Shown one piece after another: positions 1-7,242 of a DNA stretch of 64,000 bases. Location of the stretch: positions 1 to 64,000 of the forward strand of contig NZ_JAGQBU010000003.1 of NCBI RefSeq assembly GCF_024345795.1, given 5' to 3'. Made by a program: the position numbers and the translations under genes. The first letter of the stretch is position 1; the number at the start of each line of letters is the position of its first letter. Origin of the DNA: Synechococcus sp. J7-Johnson (GTDB lineage Bacteria; Cyanobacteriota; Cyanobacteriia; PCC-6307; Cyanobiaceae). The notes below the pieces were generated by a model that saw nothing but the letters and a program-made list of their open reading frames with translations, ran no database searches and was not told the origin of the DNA.

Positions 1-106
1 CGGGAGCGGTTTTCGATCGATCCATGCCGGCCAGCAGGAGGTGGCCCATGACATCAGCCGGATGCTGGCGCTGGGAGAGGGCAGCCTGGCCCCAGGCACG
101 GCTTGA
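1..106 (+). CDS. C-terminal fragment of an unidentified protein (partial)
   Basis: A reading frame that enters from the left edge stays open for 34 codons and stops with TGA at 104-106. Its residues (ending GEGSLAPGTA) have the composition of an ordinary protein C-terminus. I do not recognise the family. It overlaps the first codons of the glycosidase frame that follows, and that frame shows no family resemblance over this stretch. This suggests that the real gene here is this one, and that the glycosidase fragment is joined just after it. Only upstream sequence could identify it. Confidence 0.3.
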   Translation, partial: GSGFRSIHAGQQEVAHDISRMLALGEGSLAPGTA

Positions 107-2141
107 TCACACTTTTAGGCAGCCCTGCCCCTCCATGGGGGAGTTCTGGCTCCATGCCGAAGCGTTCGACGCTGCCCCTGATGGGTCCATGGGTGCACAG
201 CCCGAACTGCTGGTCACCGACAACGAGACCAATGCCAGACGACTGTTCGGCGCTGAGAACCCCAGCCCCTTTGTGAAGGACGGCATCAACAAGTGTGTGG
301 TGGAGGGCGACCGCGGGGCGGTGAATCCGAAAGGAATCGGGACCAAAGCGTCTCTGCATTACGTCTTGCCCCTGTTAGCGGGGGAAACCCGGGTGCTGAA
401 GTTGCGGCTGATGAATCGCCCGCTCCCGGTCGATCCCCTCGGCGACGAATTCGATGGGGTCTTCCTTGCACGCCTGCAGGAGGCTGACGCTTTCTACGCC
501 GATCTGCTCCCACCCTCTTTGCTGCCCCCCCTGCGCGACCTGCAGCGCCAGGCCTTTGCCGGGCTGCTCTGGAGCAAGCAGACCTACCTCTACGTGATCC
601 GCGACTGGCTCGAGGGGGATCCGGCCACGCCGCCACCGCCGGGGCACCGGCTCGGCCGCAACCGCCAGTGGCAGCACTTCCACGCGGATGACGTTCTGTC
701 CATGCCCGACAAATGGGAGTACCCCTGGTTCGCCGCCTGGGATCTGGCTTTCCACTGCGTGCCCATCGCCCTGGTGGATCCCGGCTTCGCCAAGTACCAG
801 CTCGATCTGCTGACGCGCGAGTGGTTCATGCATCCCAACGGTCAGCTGCCCGCCTACGAATGGGCCTTCGACGATGTCAACCCGCCTGTCCACGCCTGGG
901 CCACGTGGCAGGTCTACAGCAGGGAGAAAAAAGCCACCGGCACAGGCGATCGACCTTTTCTTGAGCGGGTGTTCCAGAAGCTCCTGCTCAATTTCACCTG
1001 GTGGGTGAACCGTAAGGATGCTGAGGGCAACAACATCTTCCAGGGCGGCTTCCTCGGGCTCGACAACATCGGTGTGTTTGATCGCAGCGCGCCGCTACCC
1101 ACCGGCGGCTTCATCGAGCAGGCCGATGGCACCAGCTGGATGGGCATGTTCTGTCTCAACATGCTCACCATTTCTCTCGAGCTGGCGCTCGAGAATCCCG
1201 TCTACGAAGACATGGCGACGAAGTTCTTCGAGCATTTTCTCTACATCGCCGCGGCCATGAACCACATCGGCACTGGTGGCAACCGTCTCTGGGACGATGG
1301 GGACGGGTTCTTTTACGACGTGCTGCAACTGCCGGATGGCAGCAGCCTGCCACTGAAGATTCGCTCGATGGTGGGGCTGATTCCCCTCTTTGCCACAGCG
1401 ATTCTGGAGCCCGATGTCATTGATCGACTCCCGAATTTCAAGGAGCGGCTTGAGTGGTTCATCCGTCACCGGCCTGATCTCAAGGTCAACGTGGCCTGCA
1501 TGGAGACCCGGGGGCAGAAGGCCCGCCGCCTGCTCGCCCTCACCTACCTCAGCCCCAACCGCTTCGTGGCGCAGGATCGCTTCCGCCGCATCCTGTATCG
1601 CCTCCTCGATCCCGCCGAATTCCTCGGCGACCACGGCATCCGTTCCCTCTCCCGCCACCACGCCGAGCATCCCTACGTCTTCTCGTTCGAAGGCCGCGAG
1701 CACCGGGTCGGATACGAGCCTGCGGAGTCGCGTTCCGGCCTGTTCGGTGGCAATTCCAACTGGCGTGGCCCGGTGTGGTTTCCGGTCAACCTCCTGCTGA
1801 TCGAGGCTCTCAGCCAGTTCCATCGCTACGCCGGTGAAGGCTTCCAGGTGGAATGCCCCACCGGTTCCGGCCACTGGGTGAGCCTCCAGCAGGCCGCCGA
1901 CCTGATCACCGACAGGTTGATCGCCCTTTTCCTGCCCGACGCCGACGGTGCTGTGCCGGCCTATGGCGGCTCCGCCGCTTTTCTCACCGATGCAGGCGGA
2001 CAGCCCTTGCATTTGTTCCACGAGTATTTCCATGGCGACAGCGGCACCGGTCTGGGGGCGAGCCACCAGACGGGCTGGACCGGCCTGGTCGCTCTGCTGA
2101 TCCAGGAGCGGGCCGGCCGGCTTGCTCAGCCCTCCACTTAG
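24..2141 (+). CDS. GH63/MGH1-like glycoside hydrolase, N-terminally truncated
   Basis: The frame gives 705 residues; recognisable homology starts near residue 38 (MGEFWLHAE, about position 135). The protein resembles the MGH1-like GH63 glucosidases of bacteria, which are usually near 890 residues. The alpha/alpha-barrel part looks complete: MPDKWEYPWFAAWDLAFH holds the conserved Trp-Asp (Asp near residue 240), followed by HPNGQLPAYEW, NFTWWVNRKD, FLGLDNIGVFDRSAPLPTGG and a terminal HEYFHGDSGTGLGASHQTGW. From known family members I expect about 200-230 more N-terminal residues, and they are absent. The first 37 codons do not resemble the family and overlap another frame's C-terminus. The substrate is probably a small alpha-glucoside or glycosylglycerate, but this is not determinable. 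It is likely a 5'-deleted, perhaps inactive gene; a start at 135 is possible but has no clear ribosome site. Confidence 0.75.
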   Translation: MPASRRWPMTSAGCWRWERAAWPQARLDHTFRQPCPSMGEFWLHAEAFDAAPDGSMGAQPELLVTDNETNARRLFGAENPSPFVKDGINKCVVEGDRGAVNPKGIGTKASLHYVLPLLAGETRVLKLRLMNRPLPVDPLGDEFDGVFLARLQEADAFYADLLPPSLLPPLRDLQRQAFAGLLWSKQTYLYVIRDWLEGDPATPPPPGHRLGRNRQWQHFHADDVLSMPDKWEYPWFAAWDLAFHCVPIALVDPGFAKYQLDLLTREWFMHPNGQLPAYEWAFDDVNPPVHAWATWQVYSREKKATGTGDRPFLERVFQKLLLNFTWWVNRKDAEGNNIFQGGFLGLDNIGVFDRSAPLPTGGFIEQADGTSWMGMFCLNMLTISLELALENPVYEDMATKFFEHFLYIAAAMNHIGTGGNRLWDDGDGFFYDVLQLPDGSSLPLKIRSMVGLIPLFATAILEPDVIDRLPNFKERLEWFIRHRPDLKVNVACMETRGQKARRLLALTYLSPNRFVAQDRFRRILYRLLDPAEFLGDHGIRSLSRHHAEHPYVFSFEGREHRVGYEPAESRSGLFGGNSNWRGPVWFPVNLLLIEALSQFHRYAGEGFQVECPTGSGHWVSLQQAADLITDRLIALFLPDADGAVPAYGGSAAFLTDAGGQPLHLFHEYFHGDSGTGLGASHQTGWTGLVALLIQERAGRLAQPST

Positions 2142-2352
2142 GCCGTCTGCGCCTGGGGCGGAGGGAGTTCGTCTGGCCATGTCGTGGGCCTCGATGAGCC
2201 CTACCGCACTCACCAGAAGCAGGCTGAACTAATCGCCCCACTTCGAACCGGCCTGACGTAATCGCAACGAGCAACGTGCCAGGTGCGAATTCTCTGGGCA
2301 TGGGGTGCTGTTCACCAGGCCCATGGGCCTCGCCCTTAGGCCAGCGGGTCCA

Positions 2353-2784
2353 TCAGAGGGGGTCAGTGCCGGTCCGATCCGTTGCTGGGGTCTGGGAATC
2401 ATTCCGCAGGCGCCGCTGGCCCCTGAGCAGCCGGCAGGCCAGCAGAAAAGCGCCGCAGGCGACCAGCGAAACGGTGAGCACCTCTCCCCGCCCGGGGATC
2501 AGCAGCACGTAGCCCTTTCCCTTGGTCAGCGCAGCAAAGCTAGACACGCAGAACGGCATCAGGAACAGCCGCAGCGTCGTCCAGTGATCGCTTGGCGCTC
2601 GAACAGCGCGGGAGACGCTGAGCATCAGGCCCACACCGATGATCAGGCTGAGACCCAGTGAGTTGAGCCACAACAGGAGGTCGGGCTCGAACAGCGCGAT
2701 GGCACTGACCAGATACCAGATCAGGTAGCACCAGAGCACCTGTTTCCCTGGGCGCAGGTTGGCGAAGTAGCGCAGCAGGGTCAT
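2353..2784 (-). CDS. Small multi-pass membrane protein
   Basis: I chose the ATG at 2784 (MTLLRYFANLRPGKQ), which gives 143 residues. A longer in-frame start at 2973 would add 63 charged, low-complexity residues that overlap a pseudogene on the other strand. The protein has about four hydrophobic segments (LWCYLIWYLVSAIALF, LNSLGLSLIIGVGLML, LRLFLMPFCVSSFAAL, VLTVSLVACGAFLLAC), with a conserved-looking LIPGRGE between the last two. I do not recognise a characterised family, although similar short membrane proteins occur in cyanobacteria. No operon partner is visible; the neighbours are a truncated glycosidase and a pseudogene. Confidence 0.6.
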   Translation of the reverse strand: MTLLRYFANLRPGKQVLWCYLIWYLVSAIALFEPDLLLWLNSLGLSLIIGVGLMLSVSRAVRAPSDHWTTLRLFLMPFCVSSFAALTKGKGYVLLIPGRGEVLTVSLVACGAFLLACRLLRGQRRLRNDSQTPATDRTGTDPL

Positions 2785-2853
2785 CCCCTGTCCCGTGACT
2801 AATTGCCCCCATTTTGAGGTCTGACGCTCCAAACCCCTACGACGGTCTCTGCA

Positions 2854-2877
2854 GCCCGCCGCCTGGCTGCGGCGGGC
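2854..2877. repeat. GC-rich inverted repeat (9-bp stem, 6-nt loop)
   Basis: GCCCGCCGC at 2854-2862 pairs perfectly with GCGGCGGGC at 2869-2877 around the loop CTGGCT. It lies between the start of the membrane protein gene and the redoxin pseudogene. No T-tract follows on either strand, so it may be a weak terminator of a lost gene or simply a hairpin. Confidence 0.5.
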
Positions 2878-2910
2878 ACTTGGGGGTGCCGTGACCATCA
2901 GCTCTGGGGC

Positions 2911-3251
2911 AAGCCGGTGATTGTCGATAATTGGACCTATTCGTGCATCAACTGCGGGCTGACCCTTCCCCACTTACGGGCCTAGGCTAAGAAGTACAAG
3001 GACTACTCCAATGTGCACAAGACCAGCCACAAGCTGGGGGTAATCTTCCCGGTGCTGATCGACAATGACATCGCGATCTGGAAGGCTTTCAACAACACTT
3101 ACTGGCCGGTGATTACTTCATCGACCATCAGGGTCGCATCCGCGCCAGCCACATTGGAGAAGGTTTCTATGCCAAGTCTGAGCAGACGATTCAGCAGCCT
3201 CTACATGAAACGGGCCATCGCAATGTGCCCAACGGTCGGATCAGGCCCTGA
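2911..3251 (+). pseudogene. Thioredoxin-like (DipZ/TlpA-type redoxin) pseudogene
   Basis: Translation from 2911 gives KPVIVDNWTYSCINCGLTLP, a redoxin segment with a CxxC pair (CINC) typical of the thioredoxin-like domain of DipZ proteins. An in-frame TAG stands at 2983-2985, where the family has a Trp or similar before AKKYKDY. About 16 codons that normally follow are missing, and the reading jumps to HKLGVIFPVLIDNDIAIWKA. After NNTYWP (near 3109) the frame shifts by one base and continues as GDYFIDHQGRIRASHIGEGF to the TGA at 3249-3251. The cysteines survive, but stop, deletion and frameshift together make it a dead gene. The membrane part of a full DipZ protein is not present. Confidence 0.8.
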
Positions 3252-3398
3252 AGCCCCGTGAGCATCTGCCCGTTGCTCCCCGAGATCCCCCGGTCGCTCA
3301 CCCTGCGGCACCGACTCAGCCTCGGGATTCAGCGGAGCACTGGCGGAACTTCTGGCGCCAGACGGTTTCGATGGCGTTGCGGATGCCGTGGCTGGTTG

Positions 3399-3632
3399 TC
3401 AACCGGATGCGGCAGCGGTGGCGGCGCGGGGATCGCGTTCGAAGCAGGTGATGACCAGGGCTCCTTCGAGCAGGAGATGGAGCTGCCTGACCAGCCGGCC
3501 AGGATCTGCGATCCCCAGTTCCTGGCATTGCTGCTCCAGCAGCGTGCGGCAAGCGGCCTTGAATGTCTCGGCGGCCTGGCGTTCCCAAGTCAAGCTCCCA
3601 TAGCCCAATGGACACTGCCAGAGAGAAACCAA
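3399..3632 (-). pseudogene. TetR-type regulator C-terminal remnant
   Basis: The minus-strand frame encodes about 65 residues resembling the ligand-binding C-terminal half of TetR/AcrR regulators: TFKAACRTLLEQQCQ, then ELGIADPGRLVRQLHLLLEG, then ALVITCFERDPRAATAAA. There is no N-terminal helix-turn-helix; at that point the adjoining sequence belongs to the YciI-like gene on the other strand. It is therefore most likely the stump of a regulator lost by rearrangement. The match is by eye to the general TetR C-terminal pattern, and a small unrelated protein cannot be excluded. Confidence 0.45.
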
Positions 3633-3934
3633 TGAAGCTATTTGCCGTTGTTGTGGCTACACAGTCAAGCTACTATGAATACAAGAAGGCTCATCCTGAG
3701 CATGACCAGAAGCAGCTGTCCTGGTTCAAAGAGCAAGAGGAGAATGGAACACTTCTCTGCTGCGGATCCTTTTATCCTCATGATGGCACCGGGCTTTGGA
3801 TCATACAGGCAGACAATATAGAAGCTGCCAGAATGATTGTTGCATCCAGCCCTAGAGCCAATGACGGAATGCTGTCTGATCAAGCGCGAGTTGTGGAGTG
3901 GGAAGCGCATATTGGACTCAGCCGCTTCAAGTAA
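3632..3934 (+). CDS. YciI-like domain protein
   Basis: The ATG at 3632 follows a GAGAG ribosome site and gives 100 residues, MKLFAVVVATQSSYYEYKKA onward. The small alpha/beta ferredoxin-like pattern fits the YciI-related family: a first beta strand, a long helix, the strand LLCCGSFYPHDGTGLWII, then a helix IEAARMIVASSP and a last strand. YciI proteins are putative small-molecule enzymes, and the role here is unknown. Base composition is visibly lower in GC than in the surrounding genes, with codons such as AAT, TAT and AAA, which suggests foreign origin. Confidence 0.65.
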   Translation: MKLFAVVVATQSSYYEYKKAHPEHDQKQLSWFKEQEENGTLLCCGSFYPHDGTGLWIIQADNIEAARMIVASSPRANDGMLSDQARVVEWEAHIGLSRFK

Positions 3935-4020
3935 GCTGTCCTCCCGTTTCAAAAAATCTTATGGCGACTGCTTCAGCCTTGAGTGATGGACTAGAGATCG
4001 CACTTATCAGGTGGCTCTAA

Positions 4021-4410
4021 ATGAATAAACTTCTGCATACCGTTGGAGCCATAGTTGTGGTGCCTTACGTTCTGCTGGCGACATTCTTTCTTTACGTCGG
4101 TGAGCTTGCACGGGCAAGAGGCCTCGGTGCCCTTATTGAGATCGCCTGGAATAGTCTTGATTGGTTGGCTTGGGGTATCTACGTAGCTCCTGCGCTTTGG
4201 ATTTGCCTGGTCGCGACAGGTTTCGTTCCAAGCCTGCAAAGAGCAAGTGCCCTTTGTCTATGCCTTCTTGCTGCTGCCAGCTTCCTTGTGGTCGTCTCCC
4301 TGTCCTCAAGTCAAGTTGGTATTGGCGAGCTCATCGTCCTTCTTCCATGCATCGGCGCTGCCGCGACCAGCGCCTGGGTATTCGTTCGGATTGGTCGCAA
4401 GATGAAGTAG
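4021..4410 (+). CDS. Small four-helix membrane protein, unknown
   Basis: The product has 129 residues with four hydrophobic stretches: VGAIVVVPYVLLATFFLYVG, LDWLAWGIYVAPALWICLVA, ASALCLCLLAAASFLVVVSL and GELIVLLPCIGAAATSAWVF. It ends with the basic tail RIGRKMK, which suggests a cytoplasmic C-terminus. I do not recognise the family. It shares the lower GC of the upstream YciI-like gene and ends only 7 bp before the target duplication of the insertion sequence, so the element landed just downstream of it. Confidence 0.5.
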   Translation: MNKLLHTVGAIVVVPYVLLATFFLYVGELARARGLGALIEIAWNSLDWLAWGIYVAPALWICLVATGFVPSLQRASALCLCLLAAASFLVVVSLSSSQVGIGELIVLLPCIGAAATSAWVFVRIGRKMK

Positions 4411-4417
4411 ATATTCA

Positions 4418-4425
4418 ATCCATCA
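4418..4425. repeat. Left target-site duplication (8 bp)
   Basis: ATCCATCA lies immediately outside the left inverted repeat of the insertion sequence and is repeated exactly at 5460-5467. Eight base pairs is the usual duplication length for the IS1595 family. Confidence 0.85.
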
Positions 4426-4447
4426 CTTGATTAGGCAGCAAGCTCCG
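4426..4447. repeat. IS1595 left terminal inverted repeat
   Basis: The 22-bp terminal repeat begins directly after the 8-bp target duplication and pairs with 5438-5459, 20 of 22 positions matching. Confidence 0.85.
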
Positions 4448-4498
4448 TTAGCAGGCCTTGTCACCTAGACTGGTACGCATGTACCAGTTGTGTTCGCC

Positions 4499-5454
4499 AT
4501 GGCCATGAATCGAATCCAGTTTCAGGCAGGCCTGTCGCTGATCGAGTTCATCCAGCTCTACGGCACCGAGGAGAAATGCGAGGCCGCCCTGGAGCAGGCG
4601 CGTTGGCCTGAGGGTTTCCGTTGCCCCGGTTTTGAGGGCAAGGTGTATAGGGGCTCATAAATGGCAGGCGCCACAAGCGCTATCAATGCCGGAGCTGCCG
4701 CCATCAGGCCACCCTCACGGCCGGAACCATCCTGGAGGCGACCAAGTTGCCGCTTACCACCTGGTTCCTCGCTTTCTACCTGGTGGGGCAGGCCAAGACT
4801 GGCATCTCTTCACTCGCTCTGAGGCGCCATCTCGGCGTGAACTACCGCACGGCATGGCTGGTTCACAACAAGATCATGCAGGCGATGAAGAAGCGGGATG
4901 GGGCCTATGTCCTGCGGGGAAAGGTACAGGTGGATGATGCCTACCTTGGCGGAGAACGCTGTGGTGGCAAGACTGGTCGTGGATCAGAGAACAAGTTGCC
5001 GATCGTCGCGGCCGTATCTCTCGATGATGCGGGCCACCCCAGGCACGTGAAGCTTGCCACTGTGGCCACCTTCTCCTTTGCCGCCATCGCTGACTGGGCA
5101 AAGGATTCACTGGCGATAGGATGTGAAGTGATCTCAGATGGGCTTGCCTGCTTCCGCGCTGTGGCAGAAGTCGGTTGCTTCCATCACCCTGTGGTCGTGA
5201 AAGGACGCCATCCCAATGAACTGCCGGAATTCCGCTGGATCAACACGGTGCTCAGCAACTTGAAAACCAGCTTCAGCGGCACCTTCCATGCCCTGAAATT
5301 CGATAAGTACGCTGATCGCTACCTCGGCGCCTTCAACTACCGCTTCAACCGGCGCTTCGAATTGGCAACGATGACCGAGCGTGTGGTTCATGCCATCCGC
5401 AGCTGCGGCGCTCGGCCGGAGCGCATCTTGAGGAGTGCGGAGCTAGCTTCCTAA
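4499..5454 (+). pseudogene. ISXO2-like transposase (IS1595 family), frameshifted
   Basis: The N-terminal part starts at the ATG at 4499 (MAMNRIQFQAGLSLIEFIQL) and stops with TAA at 4658-4660. The rest continues one frame back from about 4651 (INGRRHKRYQCRSCRHQATL) to 5454. Adding one G to the GGGG run at 4650-4653 rejoins the two parts as a continuous family-like sequence, so a single-base deletion is the simplest cause. The catalytic domain is otherwise complete: QVDDAYLGGE with the first Asp, VISDGL with the second, and the WINTVLSNLKTSFSGTFH region with the third. The N-terminal zinc ribbon shows CPGF where family members have CPxC, so one ligand is also lost. An intact internal start at 4747 would give the DDE domain alone. 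Confidence 0.85.
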
Positions 5455-5459
5455 TCAAG
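5438..5459. repeat. IS1595 right terminal inverted repeat
   Basis: The right 22-bp terminal repeat overlaps the last codons of the transposase and ends directly at the second copy of the 8-bp duplication. Confidence 0.85.
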
Positions 5460-5718
5460 ATCCATCATGCTTCACAGCAAAGCTCAAGTATGGCTGCGTG
5501 CCGGATCGCAGGTGTGTAACTGATTGGTCCTTGCGACCCACCCAGGTTGCTTGTCCGCTGGTCGTTGAAACGTATGTACAGAGGTACAACGATGATCCCT
5601 GGTGAGTTGATGGTCGGTGCTGGTACCTACGTGATTATCAAGAGGCTTCTGATCGCGACCTGGAAGCTCCTTGGCTTCGGAGCATGTTCTGTGCCAATGC
5701 CTGGCGGTCCTATTTGGC
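5460..5718. other. Intergenic stretch right of the insertion sequence
   Basis: It begins with the right target duplication ATCCATCA (5460-5467). I see no gene that I can support here. A short minus-strand frame of about 50 residues exists but has no start codon and matches no family I know. The stretch may be remnant sequence from the same decayed region. Confidence 0.5.
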
Positions 5719-5943
5719 TCAGCCGCGCCGCTGCTCTGCGGGCCGTTCTTCCGGAATGATTGCCCCAGCCACTGGACAGACCTGCAGGCAGATGCCGCAG
5801 TCGATACAGGTGTCGAAATCGATCCAATAAAAGGATGTTCCCTTCTTGTTGGCTCCCTGGCCGGGGTGAATGCAGGCCACCGGACAGGCATCGACGCAAT
5901 CGGCCACGCCTTCACAGATGTCGGTGACGATGCTGTGGGCCAT
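5719..5943 (-). CDS. 2x[4Fe-4S] bacterial-type ferredoxin
   Basis: The 74-residue protein carries two cluster-binding motifs: Cys10, 16, 20 and 24 (CEGVADCVDACPVAC) and Cys46, 49, 52 and 56 (CIDCGICLQVC). The wider spacing in the first motif (C-x5-C-x3-C) is typical of a small ferredoxin group found throughout cyanobacteria; whether that site holds a 4Fe or a 3Fe cluster cannot be told from sequence. It is a soluble electron carrier with unknown partners. It lies downstream of hisZ on the same strand with a gap of about 70 bp, which does not suggest a functional link. Confidence 0.9.
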   Translation of the reverse strand: MAHSIVTDICEGVADCVDACPVACIHPGQGANKKGTSFYWIDFDTCIDCGICLQVCPVAGAIIPEERPAEQRRG

Positions 5944-6012
5944 GGCTGAGGAGTGCTGCGAGCAACGATCTTAGAAATCAACCCCCCGGCGACGGCACGG
6001 CTGATGGTGGCT

Positions 6013-7188
6013 TCAGTCGAGCCATTCCAGAGCTGAGCAACCACGGCGCTGGGCAGCCGCTTCGGCCTCGTCCCGGCCTGGGCAGGCATCGGGCAGCAGT
6101 TCGGCGTTCTGGCCCTGCCGGTGCCTGCAGGCGAGGGTCTCCAGGGCGTCGGCCAGGCTTGAACGCTGGCTGTAGGCCACTAGCACCGGCCGGCTGGCCT
6201 GGTCGCGGGCACCTGGCCTGAACAGCAGGTCGCGGATGTCCTCGATCGAGAAGCCGAAGCCCACTCCGGCCGCCTCGCTGGCCTCGGCCCCGAAGCGGCC
6301 CACCAGGGCGTCGTAGCGACCGCCGCTGGCGATTTCCACCGGCGCCTCTGCCCCCAGGCAGACGAGTTTGAGCACAATGCCGTCATAGAGATCGAAATGG
6401 GGCTGGAAGCTGGGATCCAGCTGCAGGCCGATGCCCAGCCGTGAGGCCGTGGGCGCCACGATCTCCAGGGAGCCCGCCAGCTCATCGATCAGGGGGCTCT
6501 CGCCCAGATGGCGGCGCAACTGGGCGAGCACCGCCGTCGGTTCGCCGCGCAGGCGCATCAGCTGCTGGAGCCGATCGATCTGGGCCTGGGGCAGGGGCAG
6601 GCGGGCGATCGCCAGGGGATCGAAGTTCGAGAGGGCCTGGCGAGCGCTGGAGCGATGGTCTTCGGAAAGGTCTTCGAGCAGGGCGGAGAGCACGCCGTGG
6701 TGGCCAACCAGCAGCCGGGGCTGATGGCTGGCCTGAAGGCCAAGGGTTTCGCTGCAGGCCAGCAGCAGGGCCATCAGCTCGGCGTCCGCCGCCGCGGAGC
6801 GCACCCCCAGCAACTCGACCCCGCTCTGGAGCTGCTCGCTCAGGCGCTGCCCGCCGCCGTCGCCGGTGAAGGTGCGAAAGGTGCTGCCCTCGGCCCACAG
6901 CCTCAGGGGACGGGGGCGATCGGCCAGGCGGGTGCAGGCGGCTCGGGCGATCGAGGCGGTCAGCTCCGGGCGGAGCCCAAGCGGTTCCTCGGCAGTGAGG
7001 CGCGCCACCTCTCGCTCGGAAATGCCGCCACCGGCTTCGAGGGTGTCGATCCGCTCCACCATCGGCGGTGCCACCTCCTGGTAGCCCCAGAGCCGGTACA
7101 CCGCCGCCAGCTTCTGGCAGAGCTGGCGGTTGCGGTCCACCTGGCGGGGATGGAGATCCCTGGCGCCGGCGGCGGGTTGCAGGGCCAT
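6013..7188 (-). CDS. hisZ: ATP phosphoribosyltransferase regulatory subunit HisZ
   Basis: The 391 residues resemble class II histidyl-tRNA synthetase catalytic cores without the anticodon domain. HisZ binds the short-form HisG and is required for the first step of histidine synthesis and its feedback control. Visible landmarks are ARDLHPRQVDRNRQLCQKL near the N-terminus, LGLRPELTASIARAACTRL (motif 2 region) and ASGGRYDALVGRFG (motif 3-like) near residue 290. The start is the ATG at 7188. The inositol-phosphatase gene upstream ends 54 bp away on the same strand, so cotranscription is possible. No hisG is present in the window. Confidence 0.93.
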   Translation of the reverse strand: MALQPAAGARDLHPRQVDRNRQLCQKLAAVYRLWGYQEVAPPMVERIDTLEAGGGISEREVARLTAEEPLGLRPELTASIARAACTRLADRPRPLRLWAEGSTFRTFTGDGGGQRLSEQLQSGVELLGVRSAAADAELMALLLACSETLGLQASHQPRLLVGHHGVLSALLEDLSEDHRSSARQALSNFDPLAIARLPLPQAQIDRLQQLMRLRGEPTAVLAQLRRHLGESPLIDELAGSLEIVAPTASRLGIGLQLDPSFQPHFDLYDGIVLKLVCLGAEAPVEIASGGRYDALVGRFGAEASEAAGVGFGFSIEDIRDLLFRPGARDQASRPVLVAYSQRSSLADALETLACRHRQGQNAELLPDACPGRDEAEAAAQRRGCSALEWLD

Positions 7189-7242
7189 GGGAGCGGAGGG
7201 GCAGGGAACGGGAGAGGCTGGATCCTATGGAGCGGCGGGGGG

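Larger units (their letters stand above)
4426..5459 (+). mobile_element. IS1595-family insertion sequence, 1034 bp
   Basis: The element is bounded by imperfect 22-bp inverted repeats: 4426-4447 (CTTGATTAGGCAGCAAGCTC, then CG) matches the reverse complement of 5438-5459 with two mismatches. An exact 8-bp direct repeat flanks it. It contains one transposase gene of the ISXO2-like DDE group, split by a frameshift. The intact duplication suggests that it has not been rearranged since insertion. A transposase supplied from another copy could still mobilise it, but no second copy is visible in this window. Confidence 0.88.

Noticed and set aside
2276-2661. Plus-strand frames at 2276-2661
   Set aside because: They are antisense to the small membrane protein, whose hydrophobic segments support the minus strand.
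5484-6089. 201-codon minus-strand frame overlapping the ferredoxin and hisZ ends
   Set aside because: It crosses two recognised genes in another frame and has shadow-type composition.
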